Below, one piece after another: positions 15,873 to 25,102 of a DNA stretch of 64,000 nucleotides. The notes under the pieces are model-generated. The model was not told the origin of the DNA and made no database searches. It saw only the letters and a program-made list of their open reading frames with translations. The DNA comes from Parvibaculum sp. (GTDB lineage Bacteria; Pseudomonadota; Alphaproteobacteria; Parvibaculales; Parvibaculaceae). Made by a program: the position numbers and the translations under genes. The first letter of the stretch is position 1. Each line of letters begins with the position of its first letter. The stretch covers positions 62,001 through 126,000 of the forward strand of contig JAUSMV010000012.1 of NCBI GenBank assembly GCA_030645235.1, written 5' to 3'.

Positions 15873-16844
15873 ATGGACAATTCGGGCAAGACATATTTTT
15901 TAGTAGGGGGCTGTCCCCGCAGTGGCACAACGCTGTTGGCCTCTATGCTTGGCGCATCGCCTGAATGTGTTGCACCGCCTGAGTCTGACTTTGTCATTCC
16001 ATTGGCGCGCGCGTTGAAGGCGGGACAAGTTGCACCGACTGTGGATGCAATGCGAGCCTTCATTTCTGGCCATTGGCGGTTCAGATTCTGGAACGTGACG
16101 CTGGGTAATCATCGGCTTGATGTCACGGATCACGATAACATCTGGGCAATCTATGCGGCAGTCATCTTTGATGTGGTCGATCATTATGCCAGGGCGCAGG
16201 GTAAGCCCGACTGGAAAGTTTGGATCGACCACCGGCCTGACAATATTCGTTGGGTGAGTTTTCTCAACAAGGTATTTTTATCATCCGAGTTTGTTCATGT
16301 GGTGCGGGACGGGCGAGCGGTGGCACATTCGGTGATACCGCTTGATTGGGGTGCTAATGACGTTCTGACCGCAGCTGACTTCTGGACATCGCGCACGGCT
16401 TACGGGCTCGCAGCCGAAACTACGCTCACGGGCCATGTGCACCGGATGCGCTACGAAGATATTGTGGAACGTCCTGAGGTTGAGCTGCAGCGGCTCTGCA
16501 AGTCAACGGGTTTGGGATATTGTCCGGCCATGCTTTTGGGCGGTGGCTCTGAAGTCCCGGTTTACACCCGTGCTCAACACGCGCTCGTTGGTCAAGGCGT
16601 CCAGAGCAGCCGGAAAGACATATGGAAAACTCACTTTACCGCGCGTCAGGTCGAGATATTTGAGAACAAGGCCGGATGGCTGCTTGAGCAGCTCGCTTAT
16701 GATTGTGATCGTGCCATGATTGCAAAGGGGCCGAGCTTTTCAGAGCGGGCCCATTCTCGGATTGTTGCGCAGTTCCTGACGGTGCGTATTAACCGCTATC
16801 GCGGCAAGTTGCGGCAGGCGCGCGGGCTTGCGGCACCGCAATAA
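15873..16844 (+). CDS. PAPS-dependent sulfotransferase family protein
   Basis: The product (323 aa) has the 5'-phosphosulfate loop GGCPRSGTT (12-20) and a 3'-phosphate-binding block VHVVRDGRAVAHSV (about 141-154), the two sites that bind PAPS in sulfotransferases of the Sulfotransfer_3 type. There is no signal peptide or membrane helix. ATG 15873 is chosen because homology-like sequence starts right after it; ATG 15846 and TTG 15804 in frame are weaker. It lies between the flippase and the glycosyltransferase operon, so the acceptor is probably the lipid-linked sugar repeat, giving a sulfated polymer. The acceptor is not evident from the sequence. Two hairpins without T-tracts follow the gene. 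Confidence 0.85.
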   Translation: MDNSGKTYFLVGGCPRSGTTLLASMLGASPECVAPPESDFVIPLARALKAGQVAPTVDAMRAFISGHWRFRFWNVTLGNHRLDVTDHDNIWAIYAAVIFDVVDHYARAQGKPDWKVWIDHRPDNIRWVSFLNKVFLSSEFVHVVRDGRAVAHSVIPLDWGANDVLTAADFWTSRTAYGLAAETTLTGHVHRMRYEDIVERPEVELQRLCKSTGLGYCPAMLLGGGSEVPVYTRAQHALVGQGVQSSRKDIWKTHFTARQVEIFENKAGWLLEQLAYDCDRAMIAKGPSFSERAHSRIVAQFLTVRINRYRGKLRQARGLAAPQ

Positions 16845-16910
16845 AACTCTGTCCGCATATTTTCTTCCCGTTATACTCTTTGTAGATATTTTGGATGAGC
16901 GCCTTCTTGG

Positions 16911-16961
16911 CCGGAACTATTCCGGACGGGAGCATTTCTCGCTTGCGTCTCTTTGGAGACG
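16911..16961 (+). other. Two perfect hairpins between the sulfotransferase and the glycosyltransferase operon
   Basis: CCGGAA-CTA-TTCCGG (16911-16925) and CGTCTC-TTTG-GAGACG (16946-16961) are perfect six-base-pair stems. Neither is followed by a T-tract, so they are not standard terminators. They lie 50 to 100 bases before the first glycosyltransferase start and could be mRNA structures or operators. Confidence 0.35.
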
Positions 16962-17012
16962 TTAAAGTGTAGAGTTTATCAAATCGCCTGAGGATTGAAT
17001 GAGGTACCTCCT

Positions 17013-18158
17013 GTGATCGTCATGATGATCTGCCACTATGACGATACAAATTCGAGCGGTGGTTTGGATAAACAGGCGCGGCTCCTGAGTCGCACTTTGA
17101 GTGCGGCCGGTGAAGATGTCGTGATGCTCGCAAGCACGCGGAAATGGAGCCGCGCGGGCTGGGTGACTGATGAAGGGGTTCGCGTCCGTTATTTCTGGAC
17201 CTTTAACACGCCTCAGATTGCAGGACGGCATTTGCCTGCGGCATTGCTCTGGGCGGCTCAGCTTTTCTTCTGGATCACCTGGCATCGTGCCAAGATTTCA
17301 GTGTTCCATTGCCACCAAATTCGTATTCATGCGTTTGCGGCGGCCCTCGCCAACAGGCTCTTCAAAATTCCTACAATACTCAAGTCTGCAACCGGTGGAG
17401 CGGGCGCCGACATTATTACCATTGGGTCGCACAAATATTTTGGCGCAGGCGGACGCCGTTTTGTGATCCGTCATACGAGTATTTTTGTCGCGACGACGGA
17501 GACGGTGGTAAGCGATCTGCGAACTTACGGCGTTCCGCCCGACAAGATCATAGTCATTCCGAACGGACTAGAACTCGGGCCATTGGAAGTTGGTGAACCT
17601 CCGGCGCGCCGGCGCGGGCGGTCGTTGTTTCTTGGCAGACTGGGCCCCGACAAGAACACGCCGGCTCTTGCGGATGCTGCGGCGCGCGTGGCGCAGGAGG
17701 GCGTGTTTGAAGTTGATTTTTATGGACGCGGACGTGATCAGGCCCTTCTTGAGAAGACGATTGAACGTAACGCAAATGGGGCTGTTTCATATTGCGGCTG
17801 GACGCCGGACCCGGCACCCATTTTGCTCCATTATGGCTATCTATTACTCGCATCAGACGCAGAGGGGCTGTCTAATTCGATGATTGAGGCTATGTCGCAG
17901 GGCGTGGTGCCGGTGACGACACGGGTGAGTGGCTGCGTTGATCACATCACTTCAGGCGAGACAGGGTTTTATTTTGAGGGTGTTGACCGGGACAGTCTTG
18001 CCGCGGCGCTTGAACACCTGAAAACCATTCAGGAAGACGAGTGGATGCGACTTTCGGCACGTGTCAGTCAATATGCGCGGGAGCGTTTCGATATGAAATT
18101 GATATCAGCGGCTTATCGCGCGCTATATGCGAAGCTGACGGGCGGGACACAAATATGA
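17013..18158 (+). CDS. Glycosyltransferase, GT4 family
   Basis: The product (381 aa) has the two-domain GT-B fold of retaining family 4 glycosyltransferases and would add one sugar to the lipid-linked repeat at the cytoplasmic face. The N-terminal acceptor domain has the glycine loop NSSGGLDKQARLL. The C-terminal domain shows LFLGRLGPDKNTPAL and the E-x7-E motif as EGLSNSMIEAMSQGVVP (about 283-299). I chose GTG 17013, which has GAGG 8 bases upstream, over TTG 16995. It is the first gene of an operon running to 24099, and its stop overlaps the next start as ATGA. Donor sugar unknown. Confidence 0.88.
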   Translation: MIVMMICHYDDTNSSGGLDKQARLLSRTLSAAGEDVVMLASTRKWSRAGWVTDEGVRVRYFWTFNTPQIAGRHLPAALLWAAQLFFWITWHRAKISVFHCHQIRIHAFAAALANRLFKIPTILKSATGGAGADIITIGSHKYFGAGGRRFVIRHTSIFVATTETVVSDLRTYGVPPDKIIVIPNGLELGPLEVGEPPARRRGRSLFLGRLGPDKNTPALADAAARVAQEGVFEVDFYGRGRDQALLEKTIERNANGAVSYCGWTPDPAPILLHYGYLLLASDAEGLSNSMIEAMSQGVVPVTTRVSGCVDHITSGETGFYFEGVDRDSLAAALEHLKTIQEDEWMRLSARVSQYARERFDMKLISAAYRALYAKLTGGTQI

Positions 18159-19195
18159 AAGTTGTCATTGCCACGCACGGGTTTTTGCCCAATATCGGCG
18201 GCGTTTCGACTAATGTTTCGATACTGGCAAAGGGTTTTGTGGCGGCGGGACATGATGTCTGTGTCGTGAGTCTCAGCCCTGGTCCGACTGATGGTTACGG
18301 CCATAAGGTGGTTCGCAGGCCCATGCCATGGGTGCTCTTCAAGCTTTACCGGGACGCTGATCTTTTGATCCTCTCAAATCTTGCGATCAAGCTCATTTAT
18401 CCGCTTCTGGTGCTTCGCAGGCCGTTTGCTCTTCGCCATCATTCGGAGAGTGCATTCAGACTTTCGAATTCTCCATTTTCAATTGATGTATTGCGCCGCG
18501 CGGTGCTTCCGCGCGCGAAGCATTTCATGACGAGCGCCTATATCGGCCGTAAAAGCGGCTTTGCAGAATTTTCGATTACCCATCCTTTTGCAAATCCGCA
18601 TCATATAACCGCTGATGTGATAGCGTCCATAGAAGCGCGCCGCGATGCTGTGTTTGTCGGACGGCTTGAGCCTGAGAAAGGCATTTTGTGGCTGCTGGAT
18701 CACTGGAGGTACATTCGTCAAATCCTTGGCGTTGACCAATTGCGTGTCATCGGCAATGGCAGCCTTACGGAAGAAGTGGCGCGCCGCGTGGTGTCGGGCT
18801 CTGCGCCGCATGTGGTTCATGTTGGGCATTTGCAGCGGGCAGAAACTGCACGCGAAATGGGGCATGCAGCCTATTCAATTGTGCCGTCGCTTTGGGAAGA
18901 ACCTTTTGGCGCTGTCGGACTTGAATCGCTGGCAGCCGGAGCTGTCGTTGTGCATACCGATCGGGGCGGATTGCCGGAGACGACAGGCGGGATGGGCATC
19001 AGTTTTGATCCGGACGACCAGGAGAGCTGCGATGCGGCCTTTCTGAAAGCCCGTGCGCTATACGAGCAGCGGCTTTCGTCGCCTGAATTTGAGAAAAAAT
19101 ATTTGTCAGATGTGTCGGCTTTCACATCGAAGTTCCGGCCAGAGGTTGTGGTGCAGAAAATTATTTCAGTGATGGGCGCAGATGGACAAGGGTGA
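18155..19195 (+). CDS. Glycosyltransferase, GT4 family
   Basis: The product (346 aa) starts MKVVIATHGFLPNIGGVSTN, with the N-terminal glycine-rich loop of GT4 enzymes. The donor domain carries FVGRLEPEKGILWLL and the E-x7-E motif in EEPFGAVGLESLAAG (about 247-261). It is somewhat shorter than usual for the family. ATG 18155 lies in the ATGA overlap with the previous gene, implying translational coupling; in-frame codons further upstream are the shadow of that gene. Its stop lies 14 bases inside the pyruvyltransferase gene. Donor and acceptor are unknown. Confidence 0.88.
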   Translation: MKVVIATHGFLPNIGGVSTNVSILAKGFVAAGHDVCVVSLSPGPTDGYGHKVVRRPMPWVLFKLYRDADLLILSNLAIKLIYPLLVLRRPFALRHHSESAFRLSNSPFSIDVLRRAVLPRAKHFMTSAYIGRKSGFAEFSITHPFANPHHITADVIASIEARRDAVFVGRLEPEKGILWLLDHWRYIRQILGVDQLRVIGNGSLTEEVARRVVSGSAPHVVHVGHLQRAETAREMGHAAYSIVPSLWEEPFGAVGLESLAAGAVVVHTDRGGLPETTGGMGISFDPDDQESCDAAFLKARALYEQRLSSPEFEKKYLSDVSAFTSKFRPEVVVQKIISVMGADGQG

Positions 19196-20267
19196 AGGTC
19201 TGCCCCGCAATGCCGGTATGACGGCACTCGCTGCGCGCCATGCGGAGATTGCTGCGTTGATGCCGCGTGATCAGAAGATTATTTTTCTGGATTATCCGCT
19301 CGGCAAAAATGTCGGCGATCTTCTTATCATGCTCGGCACGCTGTATTTTTTCAAGACGCACGGGCTCTCTATCAGGCTTTCGCGTAATTTGCGCAATACA
19401 GAGCCAAGAGGTCGCCTGCCAATCGGCGAGGGCGATACAATTGTTTTGCAGGGCGGAGGAAATTTCGGCGATCTCTATCCGCATATCCAGAATTATCGTG
19501 AGAGGATTATTGACGAATATCCCGATCATCGCATTCTGATTTTCCCGCAAACTATCTTTTATCAAAACAAAGAATTATTTGCGCGGGCTGCCGAAAGAAT
19601 TAACCGTCATCCTGATCTCACTTTTTTTGTACGTGACACTGTGAGCGCGGAAATGGCACGACCTTATTTTGGTGAACGCGTTCGGCTGGTGCCGGATATG
19701 GCGCATCAGCTCTGGCCCGCTTTGCGTGAAGCAACCTTGTCGCCGGATAATGAGGGTGACCGCATTCCTCCATTGTTCTTCATGCGCGATGATGAAGAGG
19801 CCGGAAAATCATACCCGGCAGTTGATGTATATCGCGATGCGTTTGTCGATTGGGCGGATGTTAATGCCAATTCGCTGCGTATCTGGAAGCGCCTTTTTGA
19901 AGGGTTGGCTGTCGCTGAAAACAGGTTCGGCTTTTCTCTTCATTCCGAGCGGTTGTATTTTGACATTATTCGCCGCGAGGTGGAGCGCGTTGCGCGGCGT
20001 ATGGGCAGGCATCCGGTCTGGGTAACGAGCAGGCTCCATGGATTCATCATGGGTTTGCTGCTTGGTAAACCGGTCTTTGCCGTCGACAACAGCTACGGAA
20101 AATTGTCATCTTATATTTCGACTTGGCAGAATGAGATCTCGCCCGTGGTTCTGATAGCGTCTGATGCAGAGGCGATCAGCGCAATGAAATTTGTAAACGG
20201 TGCGCGAACGACGCGGAAGGCCCTTTGGACTTCATATAGCGATGCACATCAAATGGTCGGAGGGTAA
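19182..20267 (+). CDS. Polysaccharide pyruvyl transferase family protein
   Basis: The product (361 aa) belongs to the PS_pyruv_trans family, which transfers pyruvate from phosphoenolpyruvate to a sugar as a ketal, adding a negative charge. Recognisable blocks are FLDYPLGKNVGDLLIMLG, DTIVLQGGGNFGDLYP, ILIFPQTIFY, FFVRD, and near the end VTSRLHGFIMGLLLGKP with the family's conserved Arg and His. There is no signal peptide, so the reaction is cytoplasmic on the lipid-linked repeat. ATG 19182 overlaps the previous gene by 14 bases; an internal ATG at 19218 is a weaker alternative. Four bases separate it from the next gene. Confidence 0.9.
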   Translation: MDKGEGLPRNAGMTALAARHAEIAALMPRDQKIIFLDYPLGKNVGDLLIMLGTLYFFKTHGLSIRLSRNLRNTEPRGRLPIGEGDTIVLQGGGNFGDLYPHIQNYRERIIDEYPDHRILIFPQTIFYQNKELFARAAERINRHPDLTFFVRDTVSAEMARPYFGERVRLVPDMAHQLWPALREATLSPDNEGDRIPPLFFMRDDEEAGKSYPAVDVYRDAFVDWADVNANSLRIWKRLFEGLAVAENRFGFSLHSERLYFDIIRREVERVARRMGRHPVWVTSRLHGFIMGLLLGKPVFAVDNSYGKLSSYISTWQNEISPVVLIASDAEAISAMKFVNGARTTRKALWTSYSDAHQMVGG

Positions 20268-20271
20268 GGCC

Positions 20272-21225
20272 ATGGGCGTTGCTGTAATTCTCACCTGTCA
20301 CAATGAAGCGGAGTATATTGAACAAGCGGTGCGCAGCGTTGCCGCGCAGACTTTGATTGATCAAATCGACTCCGTGATTGTGGTCAATGACGGTTCAAGT
20401 GACAATTCTGCTGAAATACTCGACGGGCTTGTTGCAGAGATCCCGCAGCTTGTGGTGATCACGGAAAGCGGAATCGGGCTTCCGGCTGCGCGCAACCGGG
20501 CCATTCAGGCGAGCGCCGGCGAGTTTATTGCTTTCCTTGACGGTGATGATTATTGGGTGCCGGAGAAACTTGAAAAGCAGATGCCTGCATTCAAGGATCG
20601 GCGTGTCGGCCTTGTCTATTGTGACTATGTGGATTTTACACGAGCCGATGCATCTGATGCACAGGATATATATGTCCGACCCTATGATGTCGATATGGAG
20701 CGGACGCTTGAGACCTATTTCGTTCATGATGCGCCGATCGTTCCCTCATCCTGCATTATCCGACGTGAAACGTTCGAAGATGTCGGATTGTTTGATCCGG
20801 AAATGCGTCTCGGAGAAGACACGGAAATGTTTCTGCGCGTTGCTGAGAAATGGCGTTTTCAGTACGTGCCCGGAGCAATGATCTTTAAACGAAGGCACGG
20901 GCGCAATCTAACGCGACGCCTTGATGCATTGTTGCCTGTTTCCGAAGTTGTGACAGATCGGTTTGTCCGTCGTAACCCTCAACTTGAAGCATTTGCGTGT
21001 AAAAGAAGGGCTCGCCGACTGGCGCGTGCCGGCAATGATTGCGCGCGGCAGGGTGAATTCAGAATTGGTGTCGGTTATATTCTGCGTGCCATCGGAAATG
21101 ATCCGGTATTTTGGCGCAGTTATGCTTATCTGATGCTCGCTCTTGCGCCGCAGCGCATAACTAGTTCTCTTCGTGATGCAATAAGATTTGTCTTTTACAA
21201 AGTGCATTCGCGAAGATCGTTGTGA
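20272..21225 (+). CDS. Glycosyltransferase, GT2 family
   Basis: The product (317 aa) is an inverting GT-A fold glycosyltransferase. The N-terminus AVILTCHNEAEYIEQAVRSV is classical, followed by NDGSSDNS (39-46) for nucleotide binding and the metal-binding DGDDYW (90-95). A later MRLGEDTEMFLR block fits the catalytic base region. No membrane segments are seen. ATG 20272 is chosen for the GGAGGG about 7 bases upstream; the in-frame sequence before it is the shadow of the pyruvyltransferase gene. Among the five operon and minus-strand glycosyltransferases here it is the only inverting type. Confidence 0.9.
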   Translation: MGVAVILTCHNEAEYIEQAVRSVAAQTLIDQIDSVIVVNDGSSDNSAEILDGLVAEIPQLVVITESGIGLPAARNRAIQASAGEFIAFLDGDDYWVPEKLEKQMPAFKDRRVGLVYCDYVDFTRADASDAQDIYVRPYDVDMERTLETYFVHDAPIVPSSCIIRRETFEDVGLFDPEMRLGEDTEMFLRVAEKWRFQYVPGAMIFKRRHGRNLTRRLDALLPVSEVVTDRFVRRNPQLEAFACKRRARRLARAGNDCARQGEFRIGVGYILRAIGNDPVFWRSYAYLMLALAPQRITSSLRDAIRFVFYKVHSRRSL

Positions 21226-21239
21226 GGGGTAGCCCGGAT

Positions 21240-22382
21240 ATGTATCGCAGCGTTGCGATCATCACGCATGAATTCGCACCATTTGCAGGTGGCATTGCCA
21301 CTTATGTTAAAGAGGTTGCCACTGTGCTTGTGGAACGCGGTGTGCCTGTGGAAATCATCGCGCCCTATTATGAGGGGGGTGAGGAGAACAGCCAGGTGTT
21401 TCCGGTTGTCCGGGCGCTAACGCATCATCGTTTGTCGCCTTCTGCCGTTGTCAAAGCTCTCCGTGCTATTCTGTGCCATCCGAAAGACTGTTTTTTGCAT
21501 GCCGCCGATATTCGCGCTGCCTTGTTGCTGCTTCTTGTCCGGCTTCTGAGCGGGCGACGCTATGGCGTTATGATTCACGGCAGTGAAGTCAGCAAGCTGA
21601 CAGGCAGAGGTATCGGATCATTGGTCGCGCGGATTGCCTACCAAAAAGCCGACGTTATATTCGCAAACTCGCAATCAACCCTTTCTATTTTTGAACAAAA
21701 TGTCGGCAAGCAGGTGCCGGGCCGCGTGAGCTATCTCGGTATCGAAGCGCGCTGGTTCGACCGGCACCTTGACGCTTTTGAGAGAAGTGATCTTGAGCAG
21801 TTGGCCGCGTCCTTCCCATATTTTTGTACTGTTGCCCGCATAGAGCGACGCAAGGGTCAGGATCAGGTCATTCGCGCGATGGCTGCGTGGTCGTGTGAAG
21901 AGCGAGCGAGAGTTGCTTATGTCGTGGCAGGGCCGGTGATTGATGAAGCTTACAGGGCGGAGCTGGCCATGCTCGCTGAAGAGCTTGGTGTGAAGACAAT
22001 TTTCACCGGATTGCTGTCGGAGAATGATCTGAAAACTCTCTACCGGAAATCGGTATGTCATGTTCTTCCGGCCCTTCCGCTTGAAGGAAAGATGGAAGGG
22101 TTTGGCTTTGTGTCGCTGGAAGCCGGGGCGCAGGATGCTCCTTCCGTTGCAAACCGAACCGGAGGTATTCCGGAAGTGGTTTTGGATCAGATATCCGGCA
22201 TATTGGTCGATGTCGGTGATATTGTAGGACTTTCAATTGCGCTGAAGGATATGCTGACGGATCGTGTGCGTCGGAATGAACTTGGCAAGGCTGCAGGTCT
22301 TCAGGCCGTCCGGTTCACTTGGAAAGCCTGTGTTGAAAAAACTTATAAGGATATTGTGTCGTTAGGTGAGTTGTCGCATTAA
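21240..22382 (+). CDS. Glycosyltransferase, GT4 family
   Basis: The product (380 aa) is a GT-B fold retaining glycosyltransferase. N-terminal loop ITHEFAPFAGGIATYVKEV; donor domain with VARIERRKGQDQVIRAM and the E-x7-E motif in MEGFGFVSLEAG, followed by ANRTGGIPEVV. ATG 21240 has GAGGGG 9 bases upstream; an alternative GTG at 21222 overlaps the previous stop as GTGA and would add six residues. It continues the coupled operon. Donor unknown. Confidence 0.88.
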   Translation: MYRSVAIITHEFAPFAGGIATYVKEVATVLVERGVPVEIIAPYYEGGEENSQVFPVVRALTHHRLSPSAVVKALRAILCHPKDCFLHAADIRAALLLLLVRLLSGRRYGVMIHGSEVSKLTGRGIGSLVARIAYQKADVIFANSQSTLSIFEQNVGKQVPGRVSYLGIEARWFDRHLDAFERSDLEQLAASFPYFCTVARIERRKGQDQVIRAMAAWSCEERARVAYVVAGPVIDEAYRAELAMLAEELGVKTIFTGLLSENDLKTLYRKSVCHVLPALPLEGKMEGFGFVSLEAGAQDAPSVANRTGGIPEVVLDQISGILVDVGDIVGLSIALKDMLTDRVRRNELGKAAGLQAVRFTWKACVEKTYKDIVSLGELSH

Positions 22383-22398
22383 ACCGGAGAATTTCGGA

Positions 22399-23160
22399 AT
22401 GGAATACGCGCCCAGCAAGAAATGGCATAGCCGGATGGAATATCTAGTGCCAACCTACATTGTACCGAGAATTGAGTCCAACTGGGATATTGTCAGCATT
22501 GGTTGTGGCGGCGGAGATGATGTGGAGCTGCTGCGGGACCATGGTCTGCAGGCCTTTGGTTTTGACCCGGTCAGGCATAAATTTTTTGATCAACGCAAGG
22601 AAAGTGTCAGGCCATTTCTGAGGCAAGGCACAGCTCAGGATATGCCATTCGGAGATAAGCGCTTTGACTATGGATATTCTCTGGAAGTCATTGAGCATGT
22701 AGGTTGCGTGGACTTCAAAACCACATTGGGCCCCGATGCTGAGGCGGAGCGCGTTGATTATCTGAAGGCGTGCTTGCTGATGATCAAGCCCGGAGGCAAG
22801 CTGTTGGTGACAACGTCGAACCGGTTATGCCTGATCGATGTTGGACATCCGCACAAGTATCATGCGTTTGGACGCTGGTTGAGCCGTGTGTTTAAACCGC
22901 GATTTGGTATTTCCCTGCCATGGCACCGTGAAAATTTTTTGCCGTCTGTCAATGATATTCGGCGTTATGCTGAAAAGGCAATCGGCGAAGGTCGTGTTGA
23001 GGTGCGCAGCGTTTCGATCAAGGATTATCCGCAGATAGCGGGTGCCAGCTCATGGAAGGGCGCGCTTGTGCGCCTTATGATTTCCGTTCTAGACAATAAA
23101 GTATTGCGTACGAGTCCTTTTTGCCCATTGTTGAATGTCGAGATTGTGCGCATTGCATGA
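22399..23160 (+). CDS. Class I SAM-dependent methyltransferase
   Basis: The product (253 aa) has the SAM-binding motif I as IVSIGCGGGDDVELL, an acidic post-I residue in GFDP, and the Methyltransf_11-type YGYSLEVIEHVG. It would methylate a sugar hydroxyl or another small acceptor in the cytoplasm. ATG 22399 with GGAG about 9 bases upstream is preferred to the in-frame GTG 22366 that overlaps the previous gene. Its place after four glycosyltransferases and a pyruvyltransferase suggests O-methylation of the repeat unit. Confidence 0.83.
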   Translation: MEYAPSKKWHSRMEYLVPTYIVPRIESNWDIVSIGCGGGDDVELLRDHGLQAFGFDPVRHKFFDQRKESVRPFLRQGTAQDMPFGDKRFDYGYSLEVIEHVGCVDFKTTLGPDAEAERVDYLKACLLMIKPGGKLLVTTSNRLCLIDVGHPHKYHAFGRWLSRVFKPRFGISLPWHRENFLPSVNDIRRYAEKAIGEGRVEVRSVSIKDYPQIAGASSWKGALVRLMISVLDNKVLRTSPFCPLLNVEIVRIA

Positions 23161-23184
23161 ATGAGTGTCAGTTCTGAGGTGAGT

Positions 23185-24099
23185 ATGAAAAATTCTGGTT
23201 TTTCGATCCTCATTTTGGTGTCGTCACTTCTGATTGGCGGATGTGCGTCTTCTGTTGCGCAACCTCTGAGCGCAGATGCGGCTTCTCCCCGTGTGGTGGC
23301 AGACGGAAACGTTCAGAAGAAACAGGATTCTCCGCCAGAGCGGAAGGCAACCAGAACCGAAGAAAAGAAGAAAAAGAAAACTCCTCCTCCGCCACTTGAT
23401 CTGAGCGCCTATCGTCTGACGTTCAATGATGAATTTGACAAGATGAGCATTGTGCCGGACAAGGGAGACGGCACCTGGTTTGCACCGGTGCATGTGACCT
23501 TCGGAGCAGCTCTCCTTGCCCCCCCGTCGCCAAGCGGACCTTTTTTTGTCAAAGACGGAAAGTTGACCATCCGAGCCAGCGTTCAGGATGGAAAATGGAC
23601 ATCAGGACTGATGCAAACCGTGGATTCAACGGGCCGAGGATTTTCACAAGCATATGGCTATTTCGAAATGCGCGCGAAGTTGCCGAAAGGGCGTGCCACT
23701 TGGCCGGCCTTCTGGCTGTTGACGCAGCGAACCTATGTCGACACAACGGCGACGCGCGGCGAGATCGACATTCTGGAGGCCTATGGTTCACAACATGGTG
23801 TTATTCATTTCGCGCTGCATATTCGTCCGCGCGGCGACAGGCGTTGGAATTTTTCCAAGCAATTTAAGCAGCCGACAATGATGGAGGGGTTTCACCGTTA
23901 CGGAGCTTCAATAGATTCGGTTTGGATAAAATTCTATTTCGACAGTGAGGAAATTTATCGCGTTCCGACTTTTGAAGTGTTCAAGGGGCCGATGTATATG
24001 CTTGTTGACCTGGCGATGGTCGACAAGGATATGGCACGGGCGGAAAGTCCGTCAGATTTGATCGTTGATTATGTGCGGGCCTATGAGAAAATTCAGTAG
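23185..24099 (+). CDS. GH16-family glycoside hydrolase lipoprotein
   Basis: The product (304 aa) is an exported endo-glycosidase of family GH16. A lipoprotein signal ends LLIGGC with the Cys lipidated, then a Lys/Pro-rich linker (KKKKKTPPPP) leads to a jelly-roll catalytic domain. The catalytic signature EIDILE is intact at 193-198 (nucleophile E193, D195, acid/base E198). ATG 23185 has GAGGTGAG just upstream; the in-frame ATG 23161 would put eight residues before the signal peptide. As the last gene of the operon it may trim or release the polymer, as ExoK-type enzymes do for succinoglycan. Substrate is unknown. Confidence 0.9.
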   Translation: MKNSGFSILILVSSLLIGGCASSVAQPLSADAASPRVVADGNVQKKQDSPPERKATRTEEKKKKKTPPPPLDLSAYRLTFNDEFDKMSIVPDKGDGTWFAPVHVTFGAALLAPPSPSGPFFVKDGKLTIRASVQDGKWTSGLMQTVDSTGRGFSQAYGYFEMRAKLPKGRATWPAFWLLTQRTYVDTTATRGEIDILEAYGSQHGVIHFALHIRPRGDRRWNFSKQFKQPTMMEGFHRYGASIDSVWIKFYFDSEEIYRVPTFEVFKGPMYMLVDLAMVDKDMARAESPSDLIVDYVRAYEKIQ

Positions 24100-24114
24100 G
24101 GCATAGATTGCGGA

Positions 24115-25062
24115 TCACTGAGCGCCAAGATACTGGCGCGCAATTGTGTTGGTATCCGCGGCACCTTCAGATTTTTTCCCCAGAAAGTAGACGCCGTTTG
24201 CGCCATCAATCTGATATTTTCGGGAGATCAGCCGGTCAAATAATCCGAAGATCATAAATGGCGCACTCAGGATATCCGCAAGCCGTCTGTGGCGCGTGAG
24301 GCCGCGGAAAAAATATTTAGCTGCCCAAAAGAGGGACAGACCCGGTCCGCCCATTGCGCCGCGTTCAATAGCGGCGAAATTGCGCCATAGCCAGCGATGC
24401 CCCAGTTCCGTAAAGCGCGTGAAATCGTAAGCACCTTCATGGATCTGCTGCATGAACGGGGTTTCCGCATAGACAAGACCGTCGGTCTTCAGGACCCGGA
24501 ATATTTCGCTCACAACGACAGACGGCTCCAATACGTGTTCCAGAACAGCCTGAATGCATACGGCATCTATTGAGTGATCGGGGAGTGGTATTTTGTGTGC
24601 GTCGGCTACGAAATGCGTCAGGGGAGAGGGATAGACGTCGAAGGAAATCTGATCAATGTCAGGATCATCATAGAGAATGTCTGTTCCGATTCCTCTTGTT
24701 GCGCTTCCGATCATGAGAAGTAGCGGACGTGAGGTCTGTTTTGATTTTATCAAATTACGGAATTTTCTGAAATTTTCATTGCAGATAGCAGACGTGCCGA
24801 CGAGGTAACTTTTGATGATGCGCGGCAGACTTTGGCGATGTCCGATGATTGAGTAATCGGTATGTGCAAGGTTGAACCAATCGCGGGAAATGATGCTGTC
24901 AGCGAAATCTATCAGGACAGGTTGACTCAGAACGACGGGATAGGAGAGTTCGTCGGAGGTGACCGAGCGCAGTTCTCCGTTTATCCGATCGAGTTTTACG
25001 GGTGTCTCCGGTTGCCCGGGACGCCTAAGTAAACTTTCGATATGTCGGGAATCAATCAGCAT
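24115..25062 (-). CDS. SAM-dependent methyltransferase
   Basis: The product (315 aa) carries a Methyltransf_11-like core in its middle. A motif I-like LLMIGSATRGIGTDILYDD precedes FDVYPSPLTHFVADAHKIPL, then SIDAVCIQAVLEHVLEPSVV and RVLKTDGLVYAETP. Motif I departs from GxGxG, so SAM binding is less certain than for its neighbour at 22399. About 120 N-terminal residues have no domain I recognise. It is the last gene of the minus-strand operon beginning with ugd and faces the GH16 gene across 15 bases. Confidence 0.75.
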   Translation of the reverse strand: MLIDSRHIESLLRRPGQPETPVKLDRINGELRSVTSDELSYPVVLSQPVLIDFADSIISRDWFNLAHTDYSIIGHRQSLPRIIKSYLVGTSAICNENFRKFRNLIKSKQTSRPLLLMIGSATRGIGTDILYDDPDIDQISFDVYPSPLTHFVADAHKIPLPDHSIDAVCIQAVLEHVLEPSVVVSEIFRVLKTDGLVYAETPFMQQIHEGAYDFTRFTELGHRWLWRNFAAIERGAMGGPGLSLFWAAKYFFRGLTRHRRLADILSAPFMIFGLFDRLISRKYQIDGANGVYFLGKKSEGAADTNTIARQYLGAQ

Positions 25063-25102
25063 CTACAGAGTCACCTGCTTCAATCGACGAAGATGTGTCG
25101 GA

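Noticed and set aside
16911-16961. Two perfect hairpins after the sulfotransferase taken as a terminator
   Set aside because: Neither is followed by a T-tract, so intrinsic termination is not supported; they are listed only as structures.
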